Shown here: one piece after another, positions 7,531-15,844 of the stretch | Position numbering within the stretch: the first letter of the stretch is position 1 | Layout of the letters: every line of letters begins with the position of its first letter | NCBI RefSeq assembly: GCF_004327335.1 | Contig: NZ_QJUO01000004.1 | Span: 1-64,000, forward strand | Source of the DNA: Stutzerimonas kirkiae | GTDB lineage: Bacteria > Pseudomonadota > Gammaproteobacteria > Pseudomonadales > Pseudomonadaceae | Direction: 5' to 3' | Length of the DNA stretch: 64,000 nt | Program-made: the position numbers and the translations under genes | The notes under the pieces: generated by a model | Told to the model about the DNA's origin: nothing | Seen by the model: the letters and a program-made list of their open reading frames with translations, nothing else | Databases searched by the model: none

Positions 7531-8661
7531 TCAGCCCTTGGCGGTGCGTTTCTTTTTCTCCGGGTCATCGAACGGCAGGGTATGGGCCATGGCCTTGACC
7601 GCCAGGCTCCCCTGGACTTCAAGCGCTATGCCCTGTTCGGCATAGGCCGGGTCGAGGCGGGCGATGGCCATGGATTTACCGGTCAGCCGCGAGTACACGG
7701 CGCAGGTGATCACCCCGACCTGCTTGCCATCGGCCCACAGCGTGTCGCCGCCCTCGGCGGCCTTGTCGCCCTCCAGCAGCACGCCGAAGATCTTGAAGCG
7801 CTCCTTGCCCTTGAGGCGACGGTGCTCGGTGGCGCCACGGAAGTCGCCCTTGGTCGGCGACACGGTGAAGTCCAGCCCCAGCTCCCAGAGGGTGTCGCCG
7901 GCCGGCTGGTCGGCGAAGGGGTACATCTCCGAGTTGTCGTAGGGGAAGAACAGCAGGTAGCTCTCCACCCGCAGCCAGTCCAGCGCGGTGAAGGCGCAGG
8001 GGATGATGCCGAGGTCCTTGCCCTTTTCCAGGATGCTGTCCCAGATGAAGGGCGCGTCGGCGGCCTTGCAGAAGATTTCGTAGCCGCGCTCGCCGGTGTA
8101 GCCGGTGCGCGAGATCATCACCGGGCGCTCGAACAGCTTGGTCTGCAGGTGATGGAAGTACGGCAGCTCGCGGATGCCCGGCACGTGCTCGGCGAGGAAG
8201 TCCACCGCCAGCGGGCCTTGCAGCGACAGGTCGTGCAGGTCGTCGTCGAACAGTACCACCACCTGGCGGCCCATGGCCGAACGGACCAGCGACTCGTAGC
8301 CGCTGCCGGAACCGTGCACCACCATGAAGGCGTTGGGGCCGGTGCGGTAGATCACACAGTCGTCGATGAACTTGCCGCCCTCGTTGAGGATGGTGGCGTA
8401 CACCGACTTGCCCGGGTAGACCTTGGAAATGTCGCGGCTGGTGGCGTATTCCAGCAGGCTCTCGGCATGCGGGCCGACGTAGTGGACCTTTTTCAGCCCG
8501 GATACGTCCATCAACCCGGCGCGGGTACGGATCGCCTCGTGCTCGTCGGCGAGGTCGCTGTCATAGGTCCAGGCGGTCCCCATGCCGCTCCAGTCCTCGA
8601 GGTTGGAACCCAGTGCGCGATGGCGATCGGCAAGGGCGGAAATGCGCCAGGAATTGGCCAT
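7531..8661 (-). CDS. dmmD: GcvT/DmdA-like tetrahydrofolate-dependent protein of the dimethylamine operon
   Basis: 376 aa, glycine-cleavage T-protein fold related to DMSP demethylase. Conserved folate-binding features: DWSGMGTAW near the N terminus, RAGLMDVSGLKKV, LSLQGPLAV, ISRTGYTGERGYEIF and ALDWLRVES. In the described dmmDABC clusters such a protein is thought to handle the formaldehyde-level one-carbon unit released from dimethylamine. It is the last gene of the run, 96 bp after dmmC. The start at 8661 skips a 13-residue upstream extension. A general GcvT-like demethylase for another substrate is the alternative. Confidence 0.8.
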   Translation of the reverse strand: MANSWRISALADRHRALGSNLEDWSGMGTAWTYDSDLADEHEAIRTRAGLMDVSGLKKVHYVGPHAESLLEYATSRDISKVYPGKSVYATILNEGGKFIDDCVIYRTGPNAFMVVHGSGSGYESLVRSAMGRQVVVLFDDDLHDLSLQGPLAVDFLAEHVPGIRELPYFHHLQTKLFERPVMISRTGYTGERGYEIFCKAADAPFIWDSILEKGKDLGIIPCAFTALDWLRVESYLLFFPYDNSEMYPFADQPAGDTLWELGLDFTVSPTKGDFRGATEHRRLKGKERFKIFGVLLEGDKAAEGGDTLWADGKQVGVITCAVYSRLTGKSMAIARLDPAYAEQGIALEVQGSLAVKAMAHTLPFDDPEKKKRTAKG

Positions 8662-8757
8662 GGTGATGCTCCTGTTCTGTTGTTCGATTCGGGCCCGCAC
8701 GCAGGCAAGCGCTTCAGCGCCCCTCTCCCGTTCACGGCAGAGGGGCAGGTCTCGTAT

Positions 8758-9786
8758 TCAGGCGGCCTTGGCCTCGGGGTCGAACTGGCGCAGCCAGTCC
8801 ACCGCCATCTGCCGGTAGCGGGTCAGCCCCTTGTAGTCGGCCAGGGCCTCGGGCAGGTCGCGCAGGACGCGGTGCAGGCGGCAGGCCCAGGCCGGGTTGG
8901 TGGCCAGCTCTTCCAGGCTGACCAGGTAGGTGCGGATGCTGAACAACTCCGCATTGCTGCGCGGCAGGCGCGCCAGGAATTGCAGCTCGACACGCAGGTG
9001 CACCAGCTTCGCCACGTTCTCGGGCGTCACCAGACCACGCTCATGGCCCCATTCATGGAAAGTCTCCGAGGCGGTATCCAGGCGCGGGTTGATGGTCATG
9101 GTCCAGTTCAGGCGGCGCACCGGGTGGCCGACCTGGACGTTCAGCAGATACTTCAACGCCCGTTCGAACACCCCCATCTTGTGCGCCACGCCCGGTACCG
9201 GAGTGTGCCAGTCGAGGAAGCTCATACCGGCATCGAACTTGATCGACCAGTCGGCCGGGCCGGTGACCATGCCGGCATCCATGAACAGGTTGCCGTCGCG
9301 CTGGTCGAGCAGGGCGAAGTCGGCCTGGGCCTGACGGGTGATGTACTCCAGCGGCTCATACGGCAGGGTGCTGGCATCGCCGAAGGTGAACGCCTGCTCG
9401 ATGCCCAGAGCGCGGTTGGTCCAGTGCCACTGGTCACCGTCGCGGTCCAGGCTGAAGTACTCCGGGTAGTCCACGGCCAGGTGGGTCATCAGCATTTCCA
9501 GGGTTTCCCAGGCGGCCAGGGCCATGTGCGGCATCACCAGGCAACGGTCCGGGTCCCGCTCCAGCACCCGGGCGCGCTCGGCCATCTCCGAGACATAGTG
9601 CTCATCGATATCGAACCAGTGCTCGAACACCGACCCCGGCTCGCGCGGCGTGGCCGGCTCGATATTCACCGAGTACATGTAGTTGTCTTCCGGGAAGGGG
9701 AAGGGAAAGCGCGCAATCGCCTGCGGGCTGTTGCTGAAGGTGAAATCGTCCCGGTAGGTTTCCAGCGGTTTCATCACGACGGACAT
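8758..9786 (-). CDS. dmmC: Dimethylamine monooxygenase, heme-dependent oxidative N-demethylase subunit
   Basis: 342 aa of the DUF3445 family, now known as heme-dependent oxidative N-demethylases. Recognisable parts are DDFTFSNSPQAIARFPFPF, EDNYMYSVNIEPATP, RCLVMPHMALAAWETLEML, GPADWSIKFDAGMSF and the C-terminal RTYLVSLEEL. Known role: catalytic subunit that oxidises dimethylamine to methylamine and formaldehyde with electrons from a flavin-iron-sulfur partner. It begins 12 bp after dmmB, consistent with translational coupling. Subunit lettering in the literature is not uniform; I follow gene order. Confidence 0.85.
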   Translation of the reverse strand: MSVVMKPLETYRDDFTFSNSPQAIARFPFPFPEDNYMYSVNIEPATPREPGSVFEHWFDIDEHYVSEMAERARVLERDPDRCLVMPHMALAAWETLEMLMTHLAVDYPEYFSLDRDGDQWHWTNRALGIEQAFTFGDASTLPYEPLEYITRQAQADFALLDQRDGNLFMDAGMVTGPADWSIKFDAGMSFLDWHTPVPGVAHKMGVFERALKYLLNVQVGHPVRRLNWTMTINPRLDTASETFHEWGHERGLVTPENVAKLVHLRVELQFLARLPRSNAELFSIRTYLVSLEELATNPAWACRLHRVLRDLPEALADYKGLTRYRQMAVDWLRQFDPEAKAA

Positions 9787-9798
9787 GGCAGGTTTTCC

Positions 9799-10743
9799 TC
9801 AAAGATCGAGCAGCAGCGTGCTGGAGCAGCCGCCACGGGAAACACAAGGCATCAGCGCTTCGCCGCGCTGGGTTTCATCGAGGTAGTGATCCCGGTGCTC
9901 CACAACGCCGCCCAGGTAGCGCGTGGCGCACTGGCCGCAGACGCCGCCGCGGCACAGGTTGGGCACCTCGACGCCAACCCCCTCCAGCGCTTCCAGCAGG
10001 CTATGGTCGCCAGGCACTTCAAGACGCTGGCCGCTGCGCACCAGTTCCACGGTGAACGGCAGGCCCGGTTCGGGCGAGGCGAAGGCTTCCCAGTGCAGGC
10101 GCCCGTCCGACCAGCCAAGGGCCTGGGCCTGGGCGCGGATGGCGTCCAACAGGCTTTGCGGGCCGCACACATAGACATGGCTGGCCAGCGGTTGCCCCGA
10201 CAGCAGCGCGGCGCAGTCAAGGCGCTGGCCGGCGGCCGCGTCATAGGCATGGAAGCGCTCGCCCAGGCGTTCGCTCAGTTCGCTCACATAGGCGTCGGTC
10301 AGCCCGCGGCGGAACGCATAGTGCAGTTCGAAGGAAGCTCCGGACGCCTGTAGCGCCGCGATATAGGACATGAAGGGGGTGATACCGATACCACCGGCCA
10401 CCAGTACATGATGGCGGGCTTGCGAATGCATCGGGAACAGATTGCTCGGCACACCGATCGTCAGGCTGTCGCCCACCGCCACCTGCTCGTGCAGGTAACG
10501 CGAACCGCCGCGCGAATCGTCCTGCAGGCGCACAGCGATGCGGTAGCGCTGCGACTCGGCCGGATCGCCGAGCAGCGAATAGGCATTGCGCAGGGTGCGT
10601 CCCGGCAGCGGCACCTGCACTTGCACATGGCTGCCGGAGGAGAAGCCCGGCAAGCTGCCGGCAAGCGCTTCGAAGGTGAATTCACGCACCACCGGCGTCA
10701 ACTGGCGTACGTTGGTGACCTTGACTTCCATCAGCGCGCTCAT
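9799..10743 (-). CDS. dmmB: Dimethylamine monooxygenase reductase subunit (FMN/FAD, NAD(P)H, 2Fe-2S)
   Basis: 314 aa, phthalate-dioxygenase-reductase/VanB type. Order: flavin-binding barrel (RNAYSLLGDP), NAD(P)-binding domain (VAGGIGITPFMSYIAAL), C-terminal plant-type ferredoxin with Cys in NLCRGGVCGQCATRYL and a distal MPCVS. It passes electrons from NAD(P)H to the heme subunit. The start at 10743 (MSALMEVKV) overlaps the dmmA stop by 4 bp (ATGA), so the two are translationally coupled; a longer reading frame upstream is the shadow of dmmA. Confidence 0.85.
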   Translation of the reverse strand: MSALMEVKVTNVRQLTPVVREFTFEALAGSLPGFSSGSHVQVQVPLPGRTLRNAYSLLGDPAESQRYRIAVRLQDDSRGGSRYLHEQVAVGDSLTIGVPSNLFPMHSQARHHVLVAGGIGITPFMSYIAALQASGASFELHYAFRRGLTDAYVSELSERLGERFHAYDAAAGQRLDCAALLSGQPLASHVYVCGPQSLLDAIRAQAQALGWSDGRLHWEAFASPEPGLPFTVELVRSGQRLEVPGDHSLLEALEGVGVEVPNLCRGGVCGQCATRYLGGVVEHRDHYLDETQRGEALMPCVSRGGCSSTLLLDL

Positions 10744-11282
10744 GCCCGTACCTCCCCGAATGGACGGTCGGGGTCGAGACAGACACCCATATAGGCGCCC
10801 AGGCGCGCGGAAAAGTGCTCGCGTACCAGCAGCTTGAGGCCGCAGCCGCTGCAGCAGGTCTCGCCCACTTCGGCGATATCCTGGAAGGTGGCGCAGTGCA
10901 CGCAATAGAGACGCCGGCGCTCGCCCTGCTTGAACAGCTCGATTTCGTCACCGAGCAGGCCGGCCTGCCGGGCCAGGCGATGAACGTGCCAGAGGAAGGT
11001 TTCGTCGCCGACCACATACAGGCGGGTGCCAGCCTGTGCCTGCTCCAGCAGCAGTTGCAGGCGCAGGTAAAGGGCTTCGGGGTTCGGCAGGCATTCCTGC
11101 TCGATACCATCGGGCAGTTCGCCGCCCAGGCTGAGCAACAGTTTCGGTGCCGGCAGCGCCAACAGCGGCGCGGCGCTGGACGCGTCCTGCGCCACCAGCA
11201 GGCGGCGGCTGGCCGGGTGTGCGACGACCTCGGTGGCGTATCTTGGTTTACTGAACATGATGTCAGTGCTTTGCGCAGTCAT
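10740..11282 (-). CDS. dmmA: Dimethylamine monooxygenase subunit DmmA-type, Cys-rich
   Basis: 180 aa. The C-terminal third holds two Cys knuckles, RLYCVHCATF and TCCSGCGLKLLV, forming a probable rubredoxin- or zinc-ribbon-like metal site. The middle has GTRLYVVGDETFLWHVHRLA. The family is described as a subunit of dimethylamine monooxygenase. Start at 11282 was chosen for the strong AGGAGAGG six to seven bases upstream; an in-frame ATG at 11339 lacks such a site. First gene of the dmmABCD run. Confidence 0.75.
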   Translation of the reverse strand: MTAQSTDIMFSKPRYATEVVAHPASRRLLVAQDASSAAPLLALPAPKLLLSLGGELPDGIEQECLPNPEALYLRLQLLLEQAQAGTRLYVVGDETFLWHVHRLARQAGLLGDEIELFKQGERRRLYCVHCATFQDIAEVGETCCSGCGLKLLVREHFSARLGAYMGVCLDPDRPFGEVRA

Positions 11283-12091
11283 TGGGTTCCTCTCCTGGGC
11301 GTTCGGCAGCGCCTGCGAGTGAATGGGTTCTGCCCGCAAAATTACTTATGAGAACTTTTTGTTCCTTAAGGGAAAGCATGGAGCGTGCCAGATTCGCTCA
11401 ACCCGCGAGGCTTCTGGCATTCGCGGCATGAGCCTGCAAAAGAGGCTGTTTTCTTGCACAAAGCCGGTTCAAACACTGAAATTGCGCGCCCATTCGGCGC
11501 ATGAAGGCTTTTTTTGAAGTACTGTTTTTACGGGTGAAAACGGGGTGTTTCACGGAAGTCGCCGCCTCGTGTCGACACGAGGCGGCGCAAGGGCCGGGCT
11601 GGATGCCGGCGCGGATATCAAGGCGGGTGGCGGCAGAAGGCGATCCACGGCCAGGCTGGATGTGAATGATTGGCAATGATATCCATGACCGCTGACGGTA
11701 TTCAGGAAGAACTTGACTTTCCCAGGATTTTTTCGACGAGGCGCTGAAACCGGCAGCGCGCTTGCTTGCGCTTGAGCAATTGAAACAGCCGGGTTCCCCA
11801 CGAGCATGCGAGTACAGGCTCGGCCCTGGCATCGCAGGATTGGGATTGGGATTGGGATTGGGGTCGTAGAATCGGGCTTGCCCGGCTTCGCTCGCAAGGT
11901 GCAGAGCAGGCGGGTATTCAGATCGGTGGAGTGAACATCCGCATGGCCCGGCCCTGGGACAGCGACGAAGAAGCGGAAGCTGCCGTGCGCGCCAGCAGGA
12001 CGTTTGGTTGCATCGCACAGGCTTCAGGGCAAGCTTGAAGGTTCCGCTTCAAGTTTTGGCCTGCCGCCTGCGCCCGCTTTATCCGTGCCCG
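11283..12091. other. Long intergenic region between dmmA and amtB
   Basis: About 800 bp without a convincing gene. It contains the dmm upstream region, a GTGAAA/TTTCAC hairpin near 11534-11553, a 28-bp perfect palindrome at 11560-11587 (core CGTGTCGACACG) and four tandem GGATTG units at about 11838-11861. A minus-strand frame of 206 codons crosses it but has an atypical composition (PNPNPNPN from the tandem repeat) and no recognisable domain, so I do not call it. Confidence 0.5.
11362..11375. promoter_or_regulatory. Candidate operator upstream of dmmA
   Basis: TTCCTTAAGGGAAA, 80 bp upstream of the dmmA start. Matches TTCCTGAAGGGAAA upstream of gmaS at 13 of 14 positions and is related to TTCCTGATGGTTAA upstream of purU. 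Near-palindromic (core CCTTAAGG). Proposed as a common regulator site for the methylamine genes; inference only. Confidence 0.45.
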
Positions 12092-13411
12092 TCAGGGATT
12101 GTAGGCGCGCTCGTTGTGCGCGGAGATATCCAGGCCCAGTTGCTCGTCTTCCTCGCTGACCCGCAGGCCACGGGTGAACAGCGACGTGATCTTGAGCAGG
12201 ATGAAAGTCACGATGATGCAGTAGGCCAGGGTGAACAGCACGCTCTTGAGCTGGATCCACAGTTGCGCGCCGATGGCGATCTCCTCGAATCCACCCAGTG
12301 AAGTGGAGGCGAACACACCGGTGAGCAGCGAACCGACGATGCCGCCGACCCCATGCAGGCCGAAGGCGTCGAGGCTATCGTCATAACCGAGCCGACGCTT
12401 GACCACGACAATGGCGTAGAAGCACACCACACCACTGACCAGGCCCATGACGATCGCCCCGATCGGCCCGACGAAACCACAGGCCGGGGTGATCGCCACC
12501 AGCCCGGCCAGCGCGCCGGAAGCCGCGCCCAGGGCAGTCGGCTTGCCGTTGCGCAGGGTTTCCGCCAGCAGCCAGCCGACGATGCCGGCGCAGGCGGCGA
12601 CCTGGGTGGTGAGCATCGCCATGCCGGCGTTGCCATTGGCGGCCACCGCCGAGCCGACATTGAAGCCGAACCAGCCGACCCACAGCAGCGTCGCGCCGAC
12701 CAGGGCGAACACCACGTTGTGCGGCGGCGTGGCTCCACCGCGCCGACGCCCGAGCATCAGGCAGGCCACCAGGCCGGCGACCCCGGAGTTGATATGCACC
12801 ACGGTGCCGCCAGCGAACTCGAGAATGCCCCAGTCCCACAGCAGGCCGCCGTCGCCGCCCCAGGCCATGTGCGCCAGCGGCGCGTAGCAGAAGGTGAACC
12901 AGAGCACACAGAACAGCAGGATCGAGGAGAACTTCATGCGTTCGGCGAAGGAGCCGGCGATGATCATCGGCGTGATCATGGCGAAGGTCATCTGGAAGGT
13001 GGCGAACACGCTTTCCGGGATGCCTTCCACCAGCGAGTCGCGGGTCAGGTGGGTGAGCAGCGCCAGGTCGAAGCCGCCGATAAGGCTGTGCAAGTTCAGC
13101 ACCCCGGCCTCCATGCCAGTGGTATCGATCACCAGGCTGTAGCCGTAGATCACCCACAGCACGCCGATCACCCCGCCGACCGCGAGGCACTGGGTGAACA
13201 CCGAGAGGATGTTCTTGCTGCGCACCATGCCGCCGTAGAACAGCGCCAGGCCGGGCACCAGCATCATCAGTACGAGGACGGTGGACACCATCATCCAGGC
13301 GGTGTCGCCACTGTTCAGCACCGCCTCGTCGGCCAGCGCCAGGCCGGGCAGCAGGCCCAGTCCGACAAGCCCCATGCGCGACACTGCGGCCGCGCTCTTA
13401 CCGAGTTCCAT
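12092..13411 (-). CDS. amtB: Ammonium/methylammonium transporter
   Basis: 439 aa Amt/MEP-family channel with an N-terminal hydrophobic segment ending LPGLALADEA (likely signal peptide) and about 11 further helices. Family marks: VPGLALFYGGMVRSKN, FAGGTVVHINSGVAGL, WVGWFGFNVGSA and FGLHGVGGIVGSLLTG. Amt proteins admit ammonium and often methylammonium. The usual glnK partner is not next to it; instead it follows mgsC on the same strand, 323 bp downstream across repeat DNA. This suggests a link with methylamine nitrogen use, although a general ammonium transporter is equally compatible. Confidence 0.9.
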   Translation of the reverse strand: MELGKSAAAVSRMGLVGLGLLPGLALADEAVLNSGDTAWMMVSTVLVLMMLVPGLALFYGGMVRSKNILSVFTQCLAVGGVIGVLWVIYGYSLVIDTTGMEAGVLNLHSLIGGFDLALLTHLTRDSLVEGIPESVFATFQMTFAMITPMIIAGSFAERMKFSSILLFCVLWFTFCYAPLAHMAWGGDGGLLWDWGILEFAGGTVVHINSGVAGLVACLMLGRRRGGATPPHNVVFALVGATLLWVGWFGFNVGSAVAANGNAGMAMLTTQVAACAGIVGWLLAETLRNGKPTALGAASGALAGLVAITPACGFVGPIGAIVMGLVSGVVCFYAIVVVKRRLGYDDSLDAFGLHGVGGIVGSLLTGVFASTSLGGFEEIAIGAQLWIQLKSVLFTLAYCIIVTFILLKITSLFTRGLRVSEEDEQLGLDISAHNERAYNP

Positions 13412-13481
13412 AGCATTACTCCTGAATACACGTGATTAACCTTAGAACCATGCCTTGCAACGTCTTCGTCCCGAAGTGTTC

Positions 13482-13556
13482 TCGTAGCCCGGGTTGAGCG
13501 CAGCGCTACCCAGGGCATGCACTCGATGGGTATCGCTGCGCTCAACCCATCCTACG
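13482..13556. repeat. GGTTGAGCGCAGCG palindromic repeat (copy 1)
   Basis: Long hairpin in the 323-bp gap between mgsC and amtB: left arm GGGTTGAGCGCAGCGCTACC, right arm GGTATCGCTGCGCTCAACCC, loop about 14 bases. The same family occurs at 15071-15145. Transcribed strand would form a stable stem-loop between the two genes. Confidence 0.7.
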
Positions 13557-13606
13557 AATTCGCTCAGGATTTGAGCGCACACTTGCTTCGACGGCATGAG
13601 CAACGA

Positions 13607-13645
13607 AGGCTGGACGAAAAGGGAGCGCCGCACTTCGTCCAGCCT
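13607..13645. repeat. GGCTGGACGAA/TTCGTCCAGCC hairpin
   Basis: 12-bp arms AGGCTGGACGAA and TTCGTCCAGCCT with a 15-base spacer, in the mgsC-amtB gap. Belongs to the dispersed family also seen at 3519-3581, 6064-6160 and the end of the window. The rest of the 13412-13734 gap shows no gene. Confidence 0.6.
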
Positions 13646-13734
13646 CAAGCCCCCAGCGCTCTTCTCGTCTTTTCAGGCTCTATGGCCGTCATGACCCCCT
13701 ACCGTCTTTTCGAAGACGTTGAACGGCATGCTGC

Positions 13735-15057
13735 TTAGAACTTCTGCCCGGGCACCCAACTGGTGCCGGCCAGCGGCACCCGCGCCATGGCGGCCGACTC
13801 CACGGTCAGCGCAACCAGGTCCTCGGGGTCGAGGTTGTGCAGGTGCGACTTGCCGCAGGCGCGGGCCATGGTCTGCGCCTCCAGCACCAGCACCCGCAGG
13901 TAGTTGGCCAGGCGCCGGCCGGCGGCGACCGGGTCGAGGCGCTTGGACAGCTCAGGGTCCTGGGTGGTGATGCCGGCCGGGTCGCGGCCGTTCTGCCAGT
14001 CGTCGTAGAAGCCGGCGGCGGAATCGATTTTCTTCAGTTCGTCGTCCAGGCTCGGGTGGTTGTCGCCGAGCGCGATCAGCGCCGCAGTGCCGATGGCCAC
14101 CGCGTCGGCTCCCAGCGCCATGGCCTTGGCCACATCGGCGCCGGTGCGGATACCGCCGGAGACGATCAGTTGCACCTTGCGGTGCATGTCCATTTCCTGC
14201 AGCGCCTGCACCGCCTGCGGGATCGCCGAGAGGATGGGGATGCCGACGTGCTCGATGAACACTTCCTGGGTCGCCGCGGTGCCGCCCTGCATGCCGTCGA
14301 GGACGATCACGTCGGCACCGGATTTCACCGCCAGCTTGACATCGTAGTAGGGGCGGCTGGCGCCGATCTTGACGTAGATGGGTTTTTCCCAGTCAGTGAT
14401 CTCGCGGATCTCGGCGATCTTGATCGCCAGGTCGTCCGGGCCGGTCCAGTCCGGGTGACGGCAGGCGCTACGCTGGTCGACGCCGACCGGCAAGGTGCGC
14501 ATGCCAGCCACCCGCTCGGTGACTTTCATGCCCAGCAGCATGCCGCCGCCGCCCGGCTTGGCGCCCTGGCCGAGGACGATCTCGATGGCGTCGGCCTTGC
14601 GCAGGTCGTCCGGGTTCATGCCGTAGCGCGACGGCAGGTACTGGTAGACCAGGTGCCGGGACTGGCCGCGTTCTTCCGGGGTCATGCCGCCGTCGCCGGT
14701 GGTGGTGCTGGTGCCGGCGATGCTGGCGCCACGGCCAAGGGCTTCCTTGGCCTGGGCGGACAGCGCGCCGAAACTCATGCCGGCGATGGTCACAGGGATC
14801 TGCAGGTGGATCGGCTTCTTGGCGAAACGGTTGCCGAGTACCACGTCGGTACCGCATTTCTCGCGGTAACCTTCCAGCGGATAGCGCGACATGCTGGCGC
14901 CGAGCAGCAGCAGGTCGTCGAAGTGCGGTACGCGGCGCTTGGTGCCGCCACCACGGATGTCATAGATGCCAGTCTCGGCGGCGCGCTGGATTTCCTGGAT
15001 GGTCAGGCGGTCGAAAGTGGCCGACTCGCGCAGGACCGGGGGATGTTCGTTGCTCAT
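13735..15057 (-). CDS. mgsC: N-methylglutamate synthase, FMN-binding glutamate synthase-like subunit
   Basis: 440 aa, the FMN/glutamate-synthase barrel domain as a separate protein. Marks are MSFGALSAQAKEALGRGA, GTSTTTGDGGMTPEE, LGQGAKPGGGGMLLGMKVTERVA, DVIVLDGMQGGTAATQ and VSGGIRTGADVAKAMALGADAVAIG. Known role: with MgsA and MgsB it moves the glutamyl group between methylamine and the N-methylglutamate product. It lies 103 bp after mgsB across a palindromic repeat, in the gmaS-mgsA-mgsB-mgsC order typical of N-methylglutamate pathway clusters. Confidence 0.88.
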   Translation of the reverse strand: MSNEHPPVLRESATFDRLTIQEIQRAAETGIYDIRGGGTKRRVPHFDDLLLLGASMSRYPLEGYREKCGTDVVLGNRFAKKPIHLQIPVTIAGMSFGALSAQAKEALGRGASIAGTSTTTGDGGMTPEERGQSRHLVYQYLPSRYGMNPDDLRKADAIEIVLGQGAKPGGGGMLLGMKVTERVAGMRTLPVGVDQRSACRHPDWTGPDDLAIKIAEIREITDWEKPIYVKIGASRPYYDVKLAVKSGADVIVLDGMQGGTAATQEVFIEHVGIPILSAIPQAVQALQEMDMHRKVQLIVSGGIRTGADVAKAMALGADAVAIGTAALIALGDNHPSLDDELKKIDSAAGFYDDWQNGRDPAGITTQDPELSKRLDPVAAGRRLANYLRVLVLEAQTMARACGKSHLHNLDPEDLVALTVESAAMARVPLAGTSWVPGQKF

Positions 15058-15070
15058 GGAAATGCTCCTG

Positions 15071-15145
15071 TAGGCTGGGTCGAGGCGCGAAGCGCCGATA
15101 CCCAGCGTGACGATCGCTGGGTATCGCTACGCTCAACCCAGCCTA
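15071..15145. repeat. GGTTGAGCGCAGCG palindromic repeat (copy 2)
   Basis: Fills the mgsB-mgsC gap. Left arm TAGGCTGGGTCGAGGCGC..CGATACCCA, right arm TGGGTATCGCTACGCTCAAC continuing CCAGCCTA. Same family as copy 1 in the mgsC-amtB gap. Confidence 0.7.
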
Positions 15146-15160
15146 CGAAATGAGGATCGG

Positions 15161-15844
15161 TCAGTACGCCGAAGCGTTGTCGACTTTGAAGTTGTAGAGC
15201 TGGCGGGCCGAGCCGTAGCGCTTGAAGCTGGCCGGGTCGGCATCGAAACCGGCCTGGTCGAGCAGTTCCCGCAGCTCCGCCAGGTGCTCGGCGCGCATTT
15301 CCTTCTCGATGCAGTCCGAGCCCAGTGACTTGACCGTGCCGCGGACGTAGATGCGCGTCTCGTACAGCGAATCGCCCAGCGCATCGCCGGCATCGCCACA
15401 CACCACCAACCGGCCCGCCTGGGCCATGAAGCAGCTCATATGGCCGATGCTGCCGCCAACCACGATATCCACGCCTTTCATCGAGATGCCGCAACGCGCG
15501 CCGGCGTCGCCCTCGATCACCAGCAGCCCTCCGTGGGCGGTGGCGCCGGCCGACTGCGAGGCACTGCCCTTGACCCGCACCGAGCCGGACATCATGTTCT
15601 CGGCGACACCGACGCCGACGTTGCCATGCACGGTGATATTGGCCTTCTGGTTCATGCCGGCGCAGTAATAGCCGGCGTGGCCCTGGATATCCACGCTCAG
15701 TTCTTCGTTCAGGCCGACGGCCAGGTTGTGCTTGCCACCGCTGTGGGTGACGCGCCATTCACGCTCGTCGAGCCGCGTGGTCTGGTCGTGCAGGGCCTGG
15801 TTCAGGTCGCGCACCGAGGCGCTGGAAAGGTCGATGGTTTTCAT
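15161..15844 (-). CDS. mgsB: N-methylglutamate synthase subunit B (GXGXG domain)
   Basis: 227 aa, related to the C-terminal beta-helix (GXGXG) domain of glutamate synthase. Repeating motifs include QGHAGYYCAGMNQKANITV, GNVGVGVAENMMSGSVRVKG, GDAGARCGISMKGVDIVVGG and GSIGHMSCFMAQAGRLVVCG. Known as a structural and channelling subunit of the MgsABC complex. Its start overlaps the mgsA stop by 4 bp, indicating translational coupling and near-equal expression. Confidence 0.87.
   Translation of the reverse strand: MKTIDLSSASVRDLNQALHDQTTRLDEREWRVTHSGGKHNLAVGLNEELSVDIQGHAGYYCAGMNQKANITVHGNVGVGVAENMMSGSVRVKGSASQSAGATAHGGLLVIEGDAGARCGISMKGVDIVVGGSIGHMSCFMAQAGRLVVCGDAGDALGDSLYETRIYVRGTVKSLGSDCIEKEMRAEHLAELRELLDQAGFDADPASFKRYGSARQLYNFKVDNASAY

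Noticed and set aside
7351..10353. 1000-codon plus-strand frame opposite the dmm genes
   Set aside because: Shadow of dmmB, dmmC and dmmD, with no domain of its own.
11398..12018. 206-codon minus-strand open frame between dmmA and amtB
   Set aside because: Low-complexity PNPNPNPN from a tandem hexamer, unusual composition, no domain and no ribosome-binding site; it crosses palindromes. Treated as chance in GC-rich DNA.
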